From Myxococcales bacterium FL481 (GTDB lineage: Bacteria; Myxococcota_A; Polyangia; Nannocystales; Nannocystaceae): a stretch of 50,811 bases of DNA. Below are positions 10,857 to 20,032 of this stretch, one piece after another. The stretch spans positions 7,056 through 57,866 of the forward strand of contig QKPP01000207.1 in NCBI GenBank assembly GCA_006508105.1, given 5' to 3'. The notes under the pieces are model-generated. The model did not search any database. It was not told the DNA's origin and saw only the letters and a program-made list of their open reading frames with translations. The translations under genes and the position numbers were made by a program. Every line of letters starts with the position of its first letter. Position 1 is the first letter of the stretch.

Positions 10857-13800
10857 CTAGTTCGGCAGCGGCAACTCCACCGGAGAAAAACCGTCGAGTT
10901 CGGCCCAGCCGACCGCCAAACTTCGCGGCTGTCCGCCTCCCGCGCCGGTCGCTCCCTTCGGGACACACGGGCGATTGCCGACCGGCGCGGTCTGCCCCCC
11001 ACACAAACCGTGAGGACACTGTGGCCCCACGAGCTGGCGGACGCGTGGCTCGCTGAGACCTCGTCGCGGGCCAAAACCGTCGCGGTAAACCCCCGGAAGC
11101 TCGTCCCCGGCTCGCAGATCGAAGTCGCCAAACGACACCAGACGAAAGGTCACCTCGAATACCGAGCCCGGATCGCGTTGCCATTCACCGCGCTCCGGGT
11201 CGAACCAGTGCTCACTGCACGATTGCTGACCCGGCTCGAAGACGGTGAAGCTGATGTAATGCGCTTCCGCGTCGTCGACCACGACGCCCTCGCGGTCGAC
11301 GAGGCCGGTCACGCGAATCCGTGGCGGCTTGACGGGACGCGCCAGGCGGCTGAAGCGACGAACGTTCGATCCGCGAGTACCATCCGGGTATGTCCATTTT
11401 CGCTCGCGCCAGATTTCGCTGATGGGATAGCGGGCAAAGGCCGGATGGGCACCCGCCTCGACGAATCCACCGGACCCCGGTATCCGCAAACCGCCGCGCG
11501 GGTGCTCGCGATGATCGTCGACGAGAACGTACAAGCTGGGATGCAGCGCGGCGTCCCCGTCTTCTCCGGAGATGGCATTGTCCGTCATTGCCCCGCTGAC
11601 CAACGCCAAAAGCAACTGATCGCGATCGACCCGGGTTGCGTCGTCCGCATCGGCGATCTCATCAATGCGATTGTTGGCCACCACCGCCGGCGCGTGCACG
11701 AACGGCTCCCCGCGGTTCGACGCACGAATCCGACAGCGTTGTCCCGTCCCCTCGCAAGCCCGAAAAACCGTGTACGGCCCATCGCCGCGACGATTGTTGT
11801 CGCCCCACGCGAGCGGCTGAGCCCCCGCCTCCTCCGTCCACAACGCACCGCTGTCCGCCGCGTGCAAAAACTCGGTCCCGGCTACGTTCGCCCCCAGATC
11901 CCAGCGAAACAGTCGGCCCGCTGTGTCGGCGAGGTAGGTCTCTTGAGCCTCAGCCCAAAAGCGAGACAGACAATGCGTACCCACGGCAGGATCATTGACG
12001 AGCGCATAGTCGTCCGGAGCGTCGAACGTGTCCGTGTCGGGCGGCGGAAAACGAATCGCGTGCCCGGGAGCCAAGCGCCCGGTCACCGCATCCACCGCAA
12101 ACAGGGTCCGTCCTTCGACCTCCCCCGGCCCACGTCGATACCCCGAACCGAACACCAACAGCGCCTGGGGCTCGCGTTGCATCGCGTTGTTGGGTACGAC
12201 GTAGGTCAACGCCGGGTGCGACCACGCCTCGCCGAGACCCGCCTCGAAGCCGGGATGGTCCGCGCCTGACGTAGTCCACAGCAAAGTGAAGGGATCGTCA
12301 GCGTCCACGCGGCCCATGTGCGAGACGTCCAAAACCAGATACTGCGCCGCCGCACCGCCCATGCCGACGACAGCAAGATGTCGCCAGGCGCGTCGTTCAT
12401 GATCGTACGCCCACCCCTGCGTGACCGTGCTCGACATCCCGAGCTGGTGCTGTGCGAGATCCTGAGGCTGCCCGAAGCTCGCGGCCCCGCGCGCCGCAAG
12501 GTCCGCGAGGTGAGACAGCATGGCACGCGGCAGAAACCCGAACAGCTCGTTGCCGCTGTCGAGCTGGAACGCGTGCAGCACCCCGAGGTCATCCCCCACC
12601 AGCACCGCCTCTTGGTAGTTGTAGTGGGCCTCGCGTGGCCCGGTGGCGTCTTGGAGACGCCATGCCTCGCGCGCAAACGCGGCCAAACTGGCGGGCGCGC
12701 GATCGGTATGCGTCAGCCGACGGCCCGCACAGTTCGGATCGGGCACCCCGATCTGAGGCCAACGTGCCGGGTCAGGTCGCGGGATCCGTCGCACCACCAC
12801 GGGGTTCGAGTTCGCCAGCCCGGGCAGCTTCCATCCCCCGTGAAAGTCTGCTCCAAGCACGAACGCGGCGACTGCATCCGCTTGATCCGTCGCGCTCGCA
12901 TCGGGGCCGGAATCCACGAGGCCCAGTTCCGCCAGCTCGGAGACGAACCGCTCACTCGCCGTCCCGTCGGGATCGCTGATTCGATATACAACATCGTCGG
13001 CGGTGTTCGAGTACAGCTTGCGCGTCTCCCAGCGACGACGCTGGAGACACTCACCGGCATCCCACGTCCGAGAGAGCGGACAGTGGGTCGTGCCATCCGC
13101 GGTGGTCCCCCCACCGTCGAAAGCCTCGCGCTCGAGGGTCTGCGGAGGCTCGTTGGCCCGCCTGCAGTACTCCTCGTCCTCAGAGCACGCGCGACGCTCG
13201 ACGTGTCCACGAAATGTTGGGATCTCGGTGTGTGCTGTGAGGTGGGTTCGCACCGCCTTGTCCGCGACATACTCGTTGAGCACGCTCCCCGAACCCGACG
13301 GTACGACCGTATCGAGTGTCTCGCCCACGATGTGCTTGATCACGTGCGTGAGACTCGCCTCGTCCTCGGCTACGAATGCGCAGTCGGTGGCGGGCGCGTC
13401 GGCGTCACGACACGTGTCCCATCCGAACTCGTTGTCTGACTCCAGACACGGCTGCGACGCGTTGCGTGACCCCGCGGCGGCGCAGGCCATCGCCAACACG
13501 GCGGGGCTGGGCTCATCCAGCCCGACGACGTAGGTCTTGATGCCGAGCACCCGCCGAAGCCGACTCAGGTTGGCGTGAAGGGTTGAACCGCCGAACCCCG
13601 GACTCGGCTCGCTCCCCGCGACGAGCACCGCGACTGTCGGCACGCACACGTCGGCCTTGCTGTCGATCGCCAAAAACGAGAGGTACGAGGCGACGGTGTC
13701 GTGCTTGAACTCGCCGTTGCTCCAGCGGACGTCGACCTCGCCGAGTGCACCGTTGTTCCACCGAATCACGTGGTCCGAGACGTCGCCGATCGCCGCGCTC

Positions 13801-14912
13801 CACGGCGTGTTCCCCTGCACGTCGATGCCGCCGTGCGTCGTCGCAGACGACAACGACAGCATGCGTGACACCGCGTCGGCCCGTGACCGCGGGCCCTTCT
13901 CTCCGAGCCGAATCTGCCCGTCGTCGAGGGCCGTCGGCAAGTAAAACGGGGCGAGTAGGCTTGCCGCCATGTCCCGCGCCCGATCGTGAAAACCGGCCCG
14001 CACCGAGTCGGTTCCGGCATCATCGACGACGTCCATCGCCGCGTACCCAGGAAAGCCGTCCACGTACGGCCAGGAGTAAAAATCGTGGCCGCAGACATGT
14101 GCCGCTCGACCTTCGGGATCCGCCCCGTCGCCGTAGTCGCCGAAAGAACGATCGACCAGCGATTGCTGGGCGGCGTCGCCTTGACAATCCTCGAGATGAA
14201 ATCGGGGGCCCATGTAGTGCGGCATCCATTGGACACGGCGCGTGGCGTTTCTCCCGTCGGCAAAGGCCTCGTTCGCCACGTGCCGGGCGAGGGGACCCGC
14301 CGGCATCGGGGCCCCGTTCGTCGTCGCGTATCCGTGAAGTAGATCGTCCCAGCGCAGATACGGGTACGCCCGCTTGTCGCCGCACAGCGCCCAGGTCCCG
14401 GTCCCCCCCGCCGGGTTCGGGATCGGGTGGACCGACTCGTTACCGGGCCCCGACCCCACCCGCTGTTGGGTCACCCAGGCGAACCGTGCGGGCGACGGCC
14501 CGCCGTCGACCGCGGTCTGGCAGCGCGCAGGCACGAGGCTCGCCCGGTCCGGTGGTGGGAGGTGATCGAACGTCATCAAGCCGACGTCGACCCGCGTTCG
14601 CGTGGCCACCACGGCGTTGTGAATCGCTTGGCGGGCGGTGTGGATGCGGCTGCGGTCCGGCGACGCCTCGCCCTCACACCGCGACCACTCGCAAGCCGTC
14701 TCGCCGCGGCCAGCGAGCGCCATGGAGGCCGAGGAGTCCACCACAAACAAGACTCGTGGCCGCAAGCCGGCAAACGGCTCGCCCCGCACGATGTAGTACG
14801 GCTCGAGGCGGGCTTGGCCGGACATCGCGACCAAGCCGGTCGCCGCTGCGAGCAACAAGACCGCGGCCAAGCGCCCTGCAACCCATGGTCGATTGCGCGT
14901 CGCCATCCCCAT
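10857..14912 (-). CDS. pilY1: PilY1-like type IV pilus tip protein, copy 2
   Basis: This 1351-residue homologue of copy 1 is transcribed earlier in the operon. Its signal peptide (R-L-A-A-V-L-L-L-A-A-A-T-G-L-V-A) is followed by Q-A-R-L-E-P-Y-Y-I-V-R-G, nearly the same mature start as copy 1. The von Willebrand A MIDAS reads D-S-S-A-S. The PilC/PilY1 propeller is clear (GDDLGVLHAFQLDSGNELFG; WRHLAVVGMG). It lacks both somatomedin-B-like modules and the Asp run. Three starts lie close together: GTG 14915, ATG 14912 and ATG 14906. All abut the TAG of pilX-2 (14916), so coupling is likely. Like other PilY1 proteins it should be exported and held at the pilus tip by minor pilins. Confidence 0.9.
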   Translation of the reverse strand: MGMATRNRPWVAGRLAAVLLLAAATGLVAMSGQARLEPYYIVRGEPFAGLRPRVLFVVDSSASMALAGRGETACEWSRCEGEASPDRSRIHTARQAIHNAVVATRTRVDVGLMTFDHLPPPDRASLVPARCQTAVDGGPSPARFAWVTQQRVGSGPGNESVHPIPNPAGGTGTWALCGDKRAYPYLRWDDLLHGYATTNGAPMPAGPLARHVANEAFADGRNATRRVQWMPHYMGPRFHLEDCQGDAAQQSLVDRSFGDYGDGADPEGRAAHVCGHDFYSWPYVDGFPGYAAMDVVDDAGTDSVRAGFHDRARDMAASLLAPFYLPTALDDGQIRLGEKGPRSRADAVSRMLSLSSATTHGGIDVQGNTPWSAAIGDVSDHVIRWNNGALGEVDVRWSNGEFKHDTVASYLSFLAIDSKADVCVPTVAVLVAGSEPSPGFGGSTLHANLSRLRRVLGIKTYVVGLDEPSPAVLAMACAAAGSRNASQPCLESDNEFGWDTCRDADAPATDCAFVAEDEASLTHVIKHIVGETLDTVVPSGSGSVLNEYVADKAVRTHLTAHTEIPTFRGHVERRACSEDEEYCRRANEPPQTLEREAFDGGGTTADGTTHCPLSRTWDAGECLQRRRWETRKLYSNTADDVVYRISDPDGTASERFVSELAELGLVDSGPDASATDQADAVAAFVLGADFHGGWKLPGLANSNPVVVRRIPRPDPARWPQIGVPDPNCAGRRLTHTDRAPASLAAFAREAWRLQDATGPREAHYNYQEAVLVGDDLGVLHAFQLDSGNELFGFLPRAMLSHLADLAARGAASFGQPQDLAQHQLGMSSTVTQGWAYDHERRAWRHLAVVGMGGAAAQYLVLDVSHMGRVDADDPFTLLWTTSGADHPGFEAGLGEAWSHPALTYVVPNNAMQREPQALLVFGSGYRRGPGEVEGRTLFAVDAVTGRLAPGHAIRFPPPDTDTFDAPDDYALVNDPAVGTHCLSRFWAEAQETYLADTAGRLFRWDLGANVAGTEFLHAADSGALWTEEAGAQPLAWGDNNRRGDGPYTVFRACEGTGQRCRIRASNRGEPFVHAPAVVANNRIDEIADADDATRVDRDQLLLALVSGAMTDNAISGEDGDAALHPSLYVLVDDHREHPRGGLRIPGSGGFVEAGAHPAFARYPISEIWRERKWTYPDGTRGSNVRRFSRLARPVKPPRIRVTGLVDREGVVVDDAEAHYISFTVFEPGQQSCSEHWFDPERGEWQRDPGSVFEVTFRLVSFGDFDLRAGDELPGVYRDGFGPRRGLSEPRVRQLVGPQCPHGLCGGQTAPVGNRPCVPKGATGAGGGQPRSLAVGWAELDGFSPVELPLPN

Positions 14913-14915
14913 CAC

Positions 14916-15713
14916 CTAGTCGACAGTGACCGCAGTCAGGTAATTGGCACGACAGACCTCCACCGCGGCGTGATCGTTATTATGATCCGCGCCGACCCCT
15001 TCGTCCGGGGTGGGCATCACCCACGTGGACGCGCCGCCACCCGGCACCAGCAGTAGCTCTTGCTCGACCGCGACGCTCGTCGTGCGCAGGGTGGCCAAGG
15101 CCGTCAGGACCACCCGATGGTCGCGATCCACCGTCCAACCGCCGGCTTCGCCATCCGGGCCGGCGAGCGCATCGGCGGTGTTGTTGCGGATCCACACGGT
15201 GACGCGCGCTTGGCTGTCGCCGCCGGCGAGCAAGCTCGCCATGGGAATATCGGCCCATAGGACGTCGGAGCCGCGTGCGTCGGGAAGTTTGACAACTGCG
15301 CCGGGGCGCATGCACGGTCGACCGGCGCAATCGCTATTTCCCGTCAGCACCGCGTTGCGCTGCCCCGTCGCAGGAGCTCCGCCAGCACCGGGAATACAAT
15401 CGAGATGCGGCTCGATGCACATCGATTCGTCGCTTTGTTTGTTATCCACATGGCCGGCCAAGTGCCGGTGCAAGGCCTCGGGCTCGCCACGCAATTGATG
15501 GCGGTAGCGGGCAGTCGCCAGTTCCAACGCGCCTTGGGCGACCATGAGGGCCCGCGCTCGCGTCACCGACGCGCCGGCCTCGACCACTTGCCGGGTCGAG
15601 GCTCGGACGATCAACAACGCCACGGTCAATAAGGAGACGGTGAGCAGCATGACGCTGATCATGGTCGCCCCCCGTTGACGAGAACGTGGGGGTCGAGATC
15701 GTGGAGAATGCAT
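14916..15713 (-). CDS. pilX: PilX-like minor pilin, copy 2
   Basis: A 265-residue paralogue of pilX-1. Its N-terminus R-Q-R-G-A-T-M-I-S-V-M-L-L-T is almost identical to that of copy 1, followed by one transmembrane helix. Shared C-terminal features are C-A-G-R-P-C-M-R-P-G-A-V, R-V-T-V-W-I-R-N-N and a valine-rich strand before a tail with a single Cys. A GAGGT Shine-Dalgarno element lies 7 nt upstream of the ATG. Its TAG is immediately followed by the pilY1-2 start. Each pilX sits directly before one pilY1, which suggests that each pilin pairs with its own tip protein. Confidence 0.85.
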   Translation of the reverse strand: MHSPRSRPPRSRQRGATMISVMLLTVSLLTVALLIVRASTRQVVEAGASVTRARALMVAQGALELATARYRHQLRGEPEALHRHLAGHVDNKQSDESMCIEPHLDCIPGAGGAPATGQRNAVLTGNSDCAGRPCMRPGAVVKLPDARGSDVLWADIPMASLLAGGDSQARVTVWIRNNTADALAGPDGEAGGWTVDRDHRVVLTALATLRTTSVAVEQELLLVPGGGASTWVMPTPDEGVGADHNNDHAAVEVCRANYLTAVTVD

Positions 15714-15720
15714 CGAGCGT

Positions 15721-15753
15721 ACCTCAGCGCCAGCACGAAACCTCAGCGCCAGC
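15721..15753 (-). repeat. Pair of 14-bp direct repeats at the pilX-2 translation start region
   Basis: The sequence acctcagcgccagc occurs at 15721-15734 and again at 15740-15753, with a 19-bp period. On the coding strand each copy ends in TGAGGT, so the copy nearer the gene supplies the Shine-Dalgarno of pilX-2. This is either a small local duplication or a protein-binding repeat. The rest of the 263-bp gap between pilW and pilX-2 shows no convincing gene. Confidence 0.5.
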
Positions 15754-15976
15754 CGACCGACCCGCGAATCGGATCGGCCCCTTCGAACTGCACCCGGACT
15801 TGTACCGTTCGATCGACCGCCGCGTCAACGACCCACAAGCCACGAATGGCCCGAAGTCTCCACAATACCCACAATATTCATTGCCGACGCAAACCTCGCT
15901 GCCGAACCGGACATTCGAGCGCGATCAGACAAACGAAACCCGGGCGCACGACGCCCGACCTCCGCTCGCGATCGCG

Positions 15977-17662
15977 TTACGGCACCGCGGGGTCCCGCCA
16001 CCTCGAATTGCGCAAACGAAACTGTTCCGACAACGTGAAGTATTCTCGTGCGCCCGCGATTGTCGCGGACTCTGGACGATCTTCGATGGGGTACAGTGTG
16101 TTGTATTGCGGCGCGCTGCTCGGGTCATCGTCGGCGACCGACACCACCTCGGACTTCGCCAGCAGCGTAATGCGGGCAACCTGAGGGCTGAGCCGAAAAC
16201 CCGGCGCTGCCTCGCGCTCAAGGCTCGGTCCCGACACCGGCCACGCGGCGGCATGGGTCTCGCCAGTGCCCATAAATACGCAATCCGGCGCCCACGCTTC
16301 GGCACTCGCGTTGCCGACCCATTCATCGTTTCCGCGGTCCGTGGTGATTTCGTCCACGCGGTGATTGGCGACACCGTCCGCGTCGCCCCGCTCGGCGAAA
16401 TCACTGTCTTCGTTGGCGTCAGGGTCGACGGGAATCCCACCCGCCGCGGCGACCCAGCCGTCGCATCCGACCGCGACTTGCATGTCTTCGATCATGGGGG
16501 CGATAGCGGTCGTGGGGATCGTATCTGCACCGGGAAGATACAACTGGGGGAGCGGGCAGACGCCCGCCGGGCAATCCGTATATTCCATGCCGCTCGCCGG
16601 GCTCACCGACGGGTCGCCGTCGAGCCACCCGATGAAGTCGGACCGCACGAGGTACGGGCGACCAGCATTACCATAGAGAATTTCGTAACGTGACCAGCGC
16701 AGGCGCCCGAGCGGAATGACCATTGTGCCTGCGGTCGCATCCGCCCCAGCGGGCCCGGCCTCCCAGTCCGCCTGTCCGGCCGGTCCGCCAGCGATCGTTG
16801 CGGCGAGGTCGGCGTTGAAACCGGATGCGTTGCCGATCGGGACCGTCCACTGGTTGAATGTCGCGCCGGCGCCGATCTCCGCCGTGACCTGCAGCAAAAC
16901 GCACTGGCCCACGGCGGTCGTGGTGGTCGGATCGTCGCCGCGCGCGAGCAGCACGAAGCTCCCCGGCGGGAACAGCTGCCGCACGGCCGCGAGATCGTCA
17001 GCGTCGGTACTGTCGAGGACGTCGGCATCGTCGGCGGATCCGACGGTCAGCACCGCATCGGCGGCAGACGTCGTCGGTGGATTAAGCGCTAACCGAAACA
17101 CGCCGGAGGCGTTGGTGAAGTTGCGTTCCCCCAAGACCACGTCGAAGCTGTCGGCGGAGGAGGTCTGCGACGCCGAGGTCCCCTGCGATCCATCGATCGT
17201 TTGCCCGTCCAGCGTGCTGCGCCAGTGGGCTTGAAACCCATCACGCAAGACCCAGTACGGTTCGCCGGTGATGGCATCGGTCACTGCGTTGCCCACGTCG
17301 CTCCCCACCGCCCCCGGGTTCACGAGGCGGTCCGACGCGCCATCCCAGATCCGCAGCTCAGTGCACACCCGCGCAAAGCCCAGGCCGGCGACACGAACGT
17401 CGCGTCCAACGGACCACATCGCGCCCTCGAGGGCCTGGTTGACCCGGACCTGTCGGTGATGCACCGCGGCCGTCCCCTGCTGAATACTCGAGAACGCGAA
17501 TACGCCGGCCAAGACGATGACGGACACCATCATCGCCATCATCAACTCGATCAGCGTGAAGCCCCGGCTGCCCACGACGGGGGAGAGGCAGCGGGTTTTG
17601 CCACCGCTTGGGGGCCGGGGCCACGCCCGCCGAGGCATCCCTAGACCATTTCTAGCTGCCAT
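15977..17662 (-). CDS. pilW: PilW-like minor pilin
   Basis: A 561-residue prepilin with a class III signal sequence. The leader is long and basic, then comes R-G-F-T-L-I-E-L-M-M-A-M-M-V; cleavage falls after Gly and the conserved Glu is at +5 of the mature protein. The next stretch (R-V-N-Q-A-L-E-G-A-M-W-S-V-G-R-D-V) is typical of PilW. The size is above the usual 250-400 residues, because of a large globular domain. The start overlaps the end of pilV by 11 bp. An alternative start, in M-P-R-R, lies eight codons inside. PilW belongs to the FimU/PilV/PilW/PilX complex that primes type IV pilus assembly and links PilY1 to the fibre. Confidence 0.85.
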   Translation of the reverse strand: MAARNGLGMPRRAWPRPPSGGKTRCLSPVVGSRGFTLIELMMAMMVSVIVLAGVFAFSSIQQGTAAVHHRQVRVNQALEGAMWSVGRDVRVAGLGFARVCTELRIWDGASDRLVNPGAVGSDVGNAVTDAITGEPYWVLRDGFQAHWRSTLDGQTIDGSQGTSASQTSSADSFDVVLGERNFTNASGVFRLALNPPTTSAADAVLTVGSADDADVLDSTDADDLAAVRQLFPPGSFVLLARGDDPTTTTAVGQCVLLQVTAEIGAGATFNQWTVPIGNASGFNADLAATIAGGPAGQADWEAGPAGADATAGTMVIPLGRLRWSRYEILYGNAGRPYLVRSDFIGWLDGDPSVSPASGMEYTDCPAGVCPLPQLYLPGADTIPTTAIAPMIEDMQVAVGCDGWVAAAGGIPVDPDANEDSDFAERGDADGVANHRVDEITTDRGNDEWVGNASAEAWAPDCVFMGTGETHAAAWPVSGPSLEREAAPGFRLSPQVARITLLAKSEVVSVADDDPSSAPQYNTLYPIEDRPESATIAGAREYFTLSEQFRLRNSRWRDPAVP

Positions 17663-18290
17663 CGTTGACTCGCACGGTTCTCAGCCGCACGTGGGCGACC
17701 CAGGGTTTGAAGTCGTCGGTACCGGCCTCGACGTTATCGGGCACGAGCTCGTCGACCCGCCCATCATCATCGGGTGGGAGCGCCGGGCTGGTCGTATCAA
17801 TCCACATCACCAGCACATCGAGCGCGAGGGCATCCACAACGCTGGGGTCGCCCGCGGGTACAACATCTTCGGGAATGGGACTCACCATACGCCCCACCCA
17901 GTAGAACTGGGGACGCGACCCCGGCCGCCGCACGTCATCTCCATCGGCGGGCACCGCCCGAAAGTCCACCACCCGCTCGGTCCCCAACGCGTGATCCGAG
18001 TAGGGCATCCCGGGCGCATCGTTGCCGGCGAAGTCGGTCTCCACGAGTTCGTTGAACCCAGTGGCGGCCAGCGTCGCCATCGTTTGCGACGCGATGCGCT
18101 CGCCCTCGTGCAGCTCCATCGCGGCTCGTTGGGCCTCGACCCCACGCGCCTGCATCGCGACCACACCCACCACGGCAACGATGAACACGATCAGCGAAAC
18201 GATGACCTCCGCCATCGTAAACCCGGCTTGCGAACGCCAGCGCGTTGGCAGCGGGTGCGGACCAGCCGGTCGTGAAGGAGTCTCAGCCAT
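17652..18290 (-). CDS. pilV: PilV-like minor pilin
   Basis: A 212-residue prepilin. The ATG at 18290 is preferred because it overlaps the TGA of the upstream gene as TGATG. It gives a leader of normal length ending R-S-Q-A-G-F-T-M-A-E-V-I-V-S-L-I-V-F, with Glu at +5. An open extension to 18431 is Arg/Gly/Pro-rich and looks non-coding. After the hydrophobic helix, the sequence R-G-V-E-A-Q-R-A-A-M-E-L fits the PilV helix. A beta-rich domain follows and contains W-V-G-R-M-V. The gene lies within the minor-pilin operon, coupled to both neighbours. Confidence 0.85.
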   Translation of the reverse strand: MAETPSRPAGPHPLPTRWRSQAGFTMAEVIVSLIVFIVAVVGVVAMQARGVEAQRAAMELHEGERIASQTMATLAATGFNELVETDFAGNDAPGMPYSDHALGTERVVDFRAVPADGDDVRRPGSRPQFYWVGRMVSPIPEDVVPAGDPSVVDALALDVLVMWIDTTSPALPPDDDGRVDELVPDNVEAGTDDFKPWVAHVRLRTVRVNDGS

Positions 18291-18967
18291 CAGCCACTCG
18301 CCACCACGTTGTCGATGCGGCGGATCAGCCCGCCCGGGAAGATCTGGAGATGGGTCTCTCGAACCTTGCCGGTGCGTCGATCCGCCAGCACCACCGTGAT
18401 CCCGGCCCCGTTCAGGATCTGGCCGTCCCACTCGAGATGACCGTCAGGAAAGAAGCGAAGCGTCTCCGTGCCGCTGAGACACGCATTTGGCGCGGCCGAC
18501 ATCGACGACGCGACCTGGTCGTCAAACATCACCACCCCCGCGTACACGCCGTACAGGCACGCGCGCTCGCCCACCGCGAGCATGCCCCCCTGCACGGCCT
18601 CGCGCGAGGTTTGCCACCGGTCCTCGGTTTGCGCGGTTGTCGGATCGACCCACGACACCACGAAGCCGTCCCGGCTGACCTCGACCATCACCTGGGTCTG
18701 TTCATCGATCGCCAGGTGTCGCGCGCGGGTTACGCTGCCTTGGAGATCGTCGCCAAATCGGCGAAAGGCCCCCTCGTACTGCTCTTTTTGGGCTCCGGAG
18801 AACGTGACGGCGGCCACGATGGAGATCACCGCCAAGACCACCATCATCTCGATCAACGTAAAGCCGTAGTGGCTGCACTCTCTGCGGCGACTCGGAAGTT
18901 TTTGCCGATGAGTCCCAACGCTGCCCGCCGGTACGGGAGGCCGTGAACGTTTGAAGATCATTGTCAT
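18290..18967 (-). CDS. FimT/FimU/GspH-type minor pseudopilin, first gene of the pilus cluster
   Basis: A 225-residue prepilin with leader and cleavage region H-Y-G-F-T-L-I-E-M-M-V-V-L-A-V-I-S-I-V, Glu at +5. The helix is followed by F-R-R-F-G-D-D-L and a GspH/FimT-like domain with R-A-R-H-L-A-I-D, R-F-F-P-D-G-H-L and a C-terminal I-F-P-G-G-L-I-R-R motif. It is the head of the cluster and therefore nearest the probable promoter, in the 189-bp divergent region shared with the Crp/Fnr gene. FimT, FimU and GspH cannot be distinguished by eye; some FimT proteins bind DNA during uptake. Confidence 0.85.
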   Translation of the reverse strand: MTMIFKRSRPPVPAGSVGTHRQKLPSRRRECSHYGFTLIEMMVVLAVISIVAAVTFSGAQKEQYEGAFRRFGDDLQGSVTRARHLAIDEQTQVMVEVSRDGFVVSWVDPTTAQTEDRWQTSREAVQGGMLAVGERACLYGVYAGVVMFDDQVASSMSAAPNACLSGTETLRFFPDGHLEWDGQILNGAGITVVLADRRTGKVRETHLQIFPGGLIRRIDNVVASG

Positions 18968-18992
18968 TTCGGCGCTGACTGGCCCGTCCCTC

Positions 18993-19004
18993 GCGGAGCT
19001 CCGC
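18993..19004. promoter_or_regulatory. 12-bp perfect palindrome upstream of the pilus cluster
   Basis: The sequence gcggagctccgc is a perfect palindrome. It begins 26 bp before the fimT/gspH start, in the region shared with the divergent Crp/Fnr gene. It could be an operator for either gene. A 12-bp palindrome in GC-rich DNA can also arise by chance, and it does not resemble the TGTGA-N6-TCACA Crp consensus. Confidence 0.25.
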
Positions 19005-19156
19005 CGAAGACGTGCAAGTCGTGTACCGAGCGCACCGGCCCGTCAGGGGACAATCGCGCGCGACGATCGGGGTTCACCGCGGGGCGGCCCGGTAGCTTGG
19101 GTCGTCCAGCTCACAGTATTGCCCCGTTTCGTGAGACTGCGTACCCTAGGGCAGTG

Positions 19157-19876
19157 ATGGGTACACGTAAGAAACCCCAAGACCGGGCGGCCGATGACAA
19201 GCGAGCGCTTTGGTACCTGCGCAAGATACCGCTGCTTGAGGGTCTCTCACCCGCAATCGTCGCCGACCTCGTGTCGGTCGTCGAGATCCGCGAGATTCCG
19301 CGGCGACAAGTGATCTACCTGCCGGGCGACCCCGCCCAGCAGATCTATTTCATCAACGGTGGACGGGTGAAGTGCAGCAAAGTCACCCGCGACGGCAAAG
19401 AGCTCACCTTGGCCTACCGCGGCGCGGGTGACATGTTTGGGGAGCTCGCCATTTTGGGCCCGTCGCCCCGCGAGGAGATGGCGGAAGCGATGAAAAACGC
19501 CATCATCACTGAAGTCCCTATCGAACGGTTCCAAGAACTGCTGATGGGCGACGCTCAGCTGGCGTTTCGCTTTGCTTGCCTCGTTGGCGAGCGACGGCGA
19601 CAGGTTGAAACAAAACTCGAACACCTCGTATTTCGCGACGTGCAAGCCAAGCTCGCGGCGCTACTGCTCGAACTCGGCGAGGAGTACGGGGTGGAAACCG
19701 ATGAGGGCCTCCAGATCGGGCTGAAGATCACTCACCAGGAAATGGCCAATCTGATCGGGTCGACCCGCGAGACCATTTCCCTGACGCTGGCCCAGTTTCG
19801 CAAGCAAGGCCTGCTTGAGCTCAACGGTCGAACCGTGGTGCTGCTGGACCAGTCGGGACTGTCCGCCACTAGCTAG
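19157..19876 (+). CDS. Crp/Fnr-family transcriptional regulator
   Basis: A 239-residue regulator from the ATG at 19157; a 20-codon upstream extension lacks family character. Residues of about 20-140 form a cyclic-nucleotide-binding-type beta roll: L-E-G-L-S-P-A-I-V, Q-V-I-Y-L-P-G-D-P-A, Y-F-I-N-G-G-R-V-K and G-D-M-F-G-E-L-A-I-L. A dimerisation helix follows, then a winged helix with recognition region H-Q-E-M-A-N-L-I-G-S-T-R-E-T-I-S, very typical of the family. There is no four-cysteine Fnr cluster, so an Fe-S sensor is unlikely. The R-S/T-A phosphate-binding signature of cAMP-type Crp is not obvious, so the ligand is unknown. It is divergent from the pilus cluster, an arrangement that suggests, but does not show, control of that cluster. 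Confidence 0.9.
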   Translation: MGTRKKPQDRAADDKRALWYLRKIPLLEGLSPAIVADLVSVVEIREIPRRQVIYLPGDPAQQIYFINGGRVKCSKVTRDGKELTLAYRGAGDMFGELAILGPSPREEMAEAMKNAIITEVPIERFQELLMGDAQLAFRFACLVGERRRQVETKLEHLVFRDVQAKLAALLLELGEEYGVETDEGLQIGLKITHQEMANLIGSTRETISLTLAQFRKQGLLELNGRTVVLLDQSGLSATS

Positions 19877-20032
19877 ATCGCGTTTGTTCTAGCCCGAGCC
19901 CCGGTCCTTGCTCTCGCGCCCGGCTCCGGCCACTGACGCGAGCGCCCGCCGCGGTACGACCGGATCCACCCGTCAGGTCCACGGCGAGCGACGCGTGCAC
20001 CGGAGCCAACCGCCGCCCAGACCGACCCGTGG

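Noticed and set aside
15720-15900. A reverse-strand frame in the pilW-pilX-2 gap containing V-Q-V-R-V-Q-F-E-G-A-D-P-I-R-G
   Set aside because: It looks protein-like for about 50 residues, but it has only a TTG start directly after a stop, no ribosome-binding site and no recognisable domain. A relic of a pilin gene is possible but not supported.
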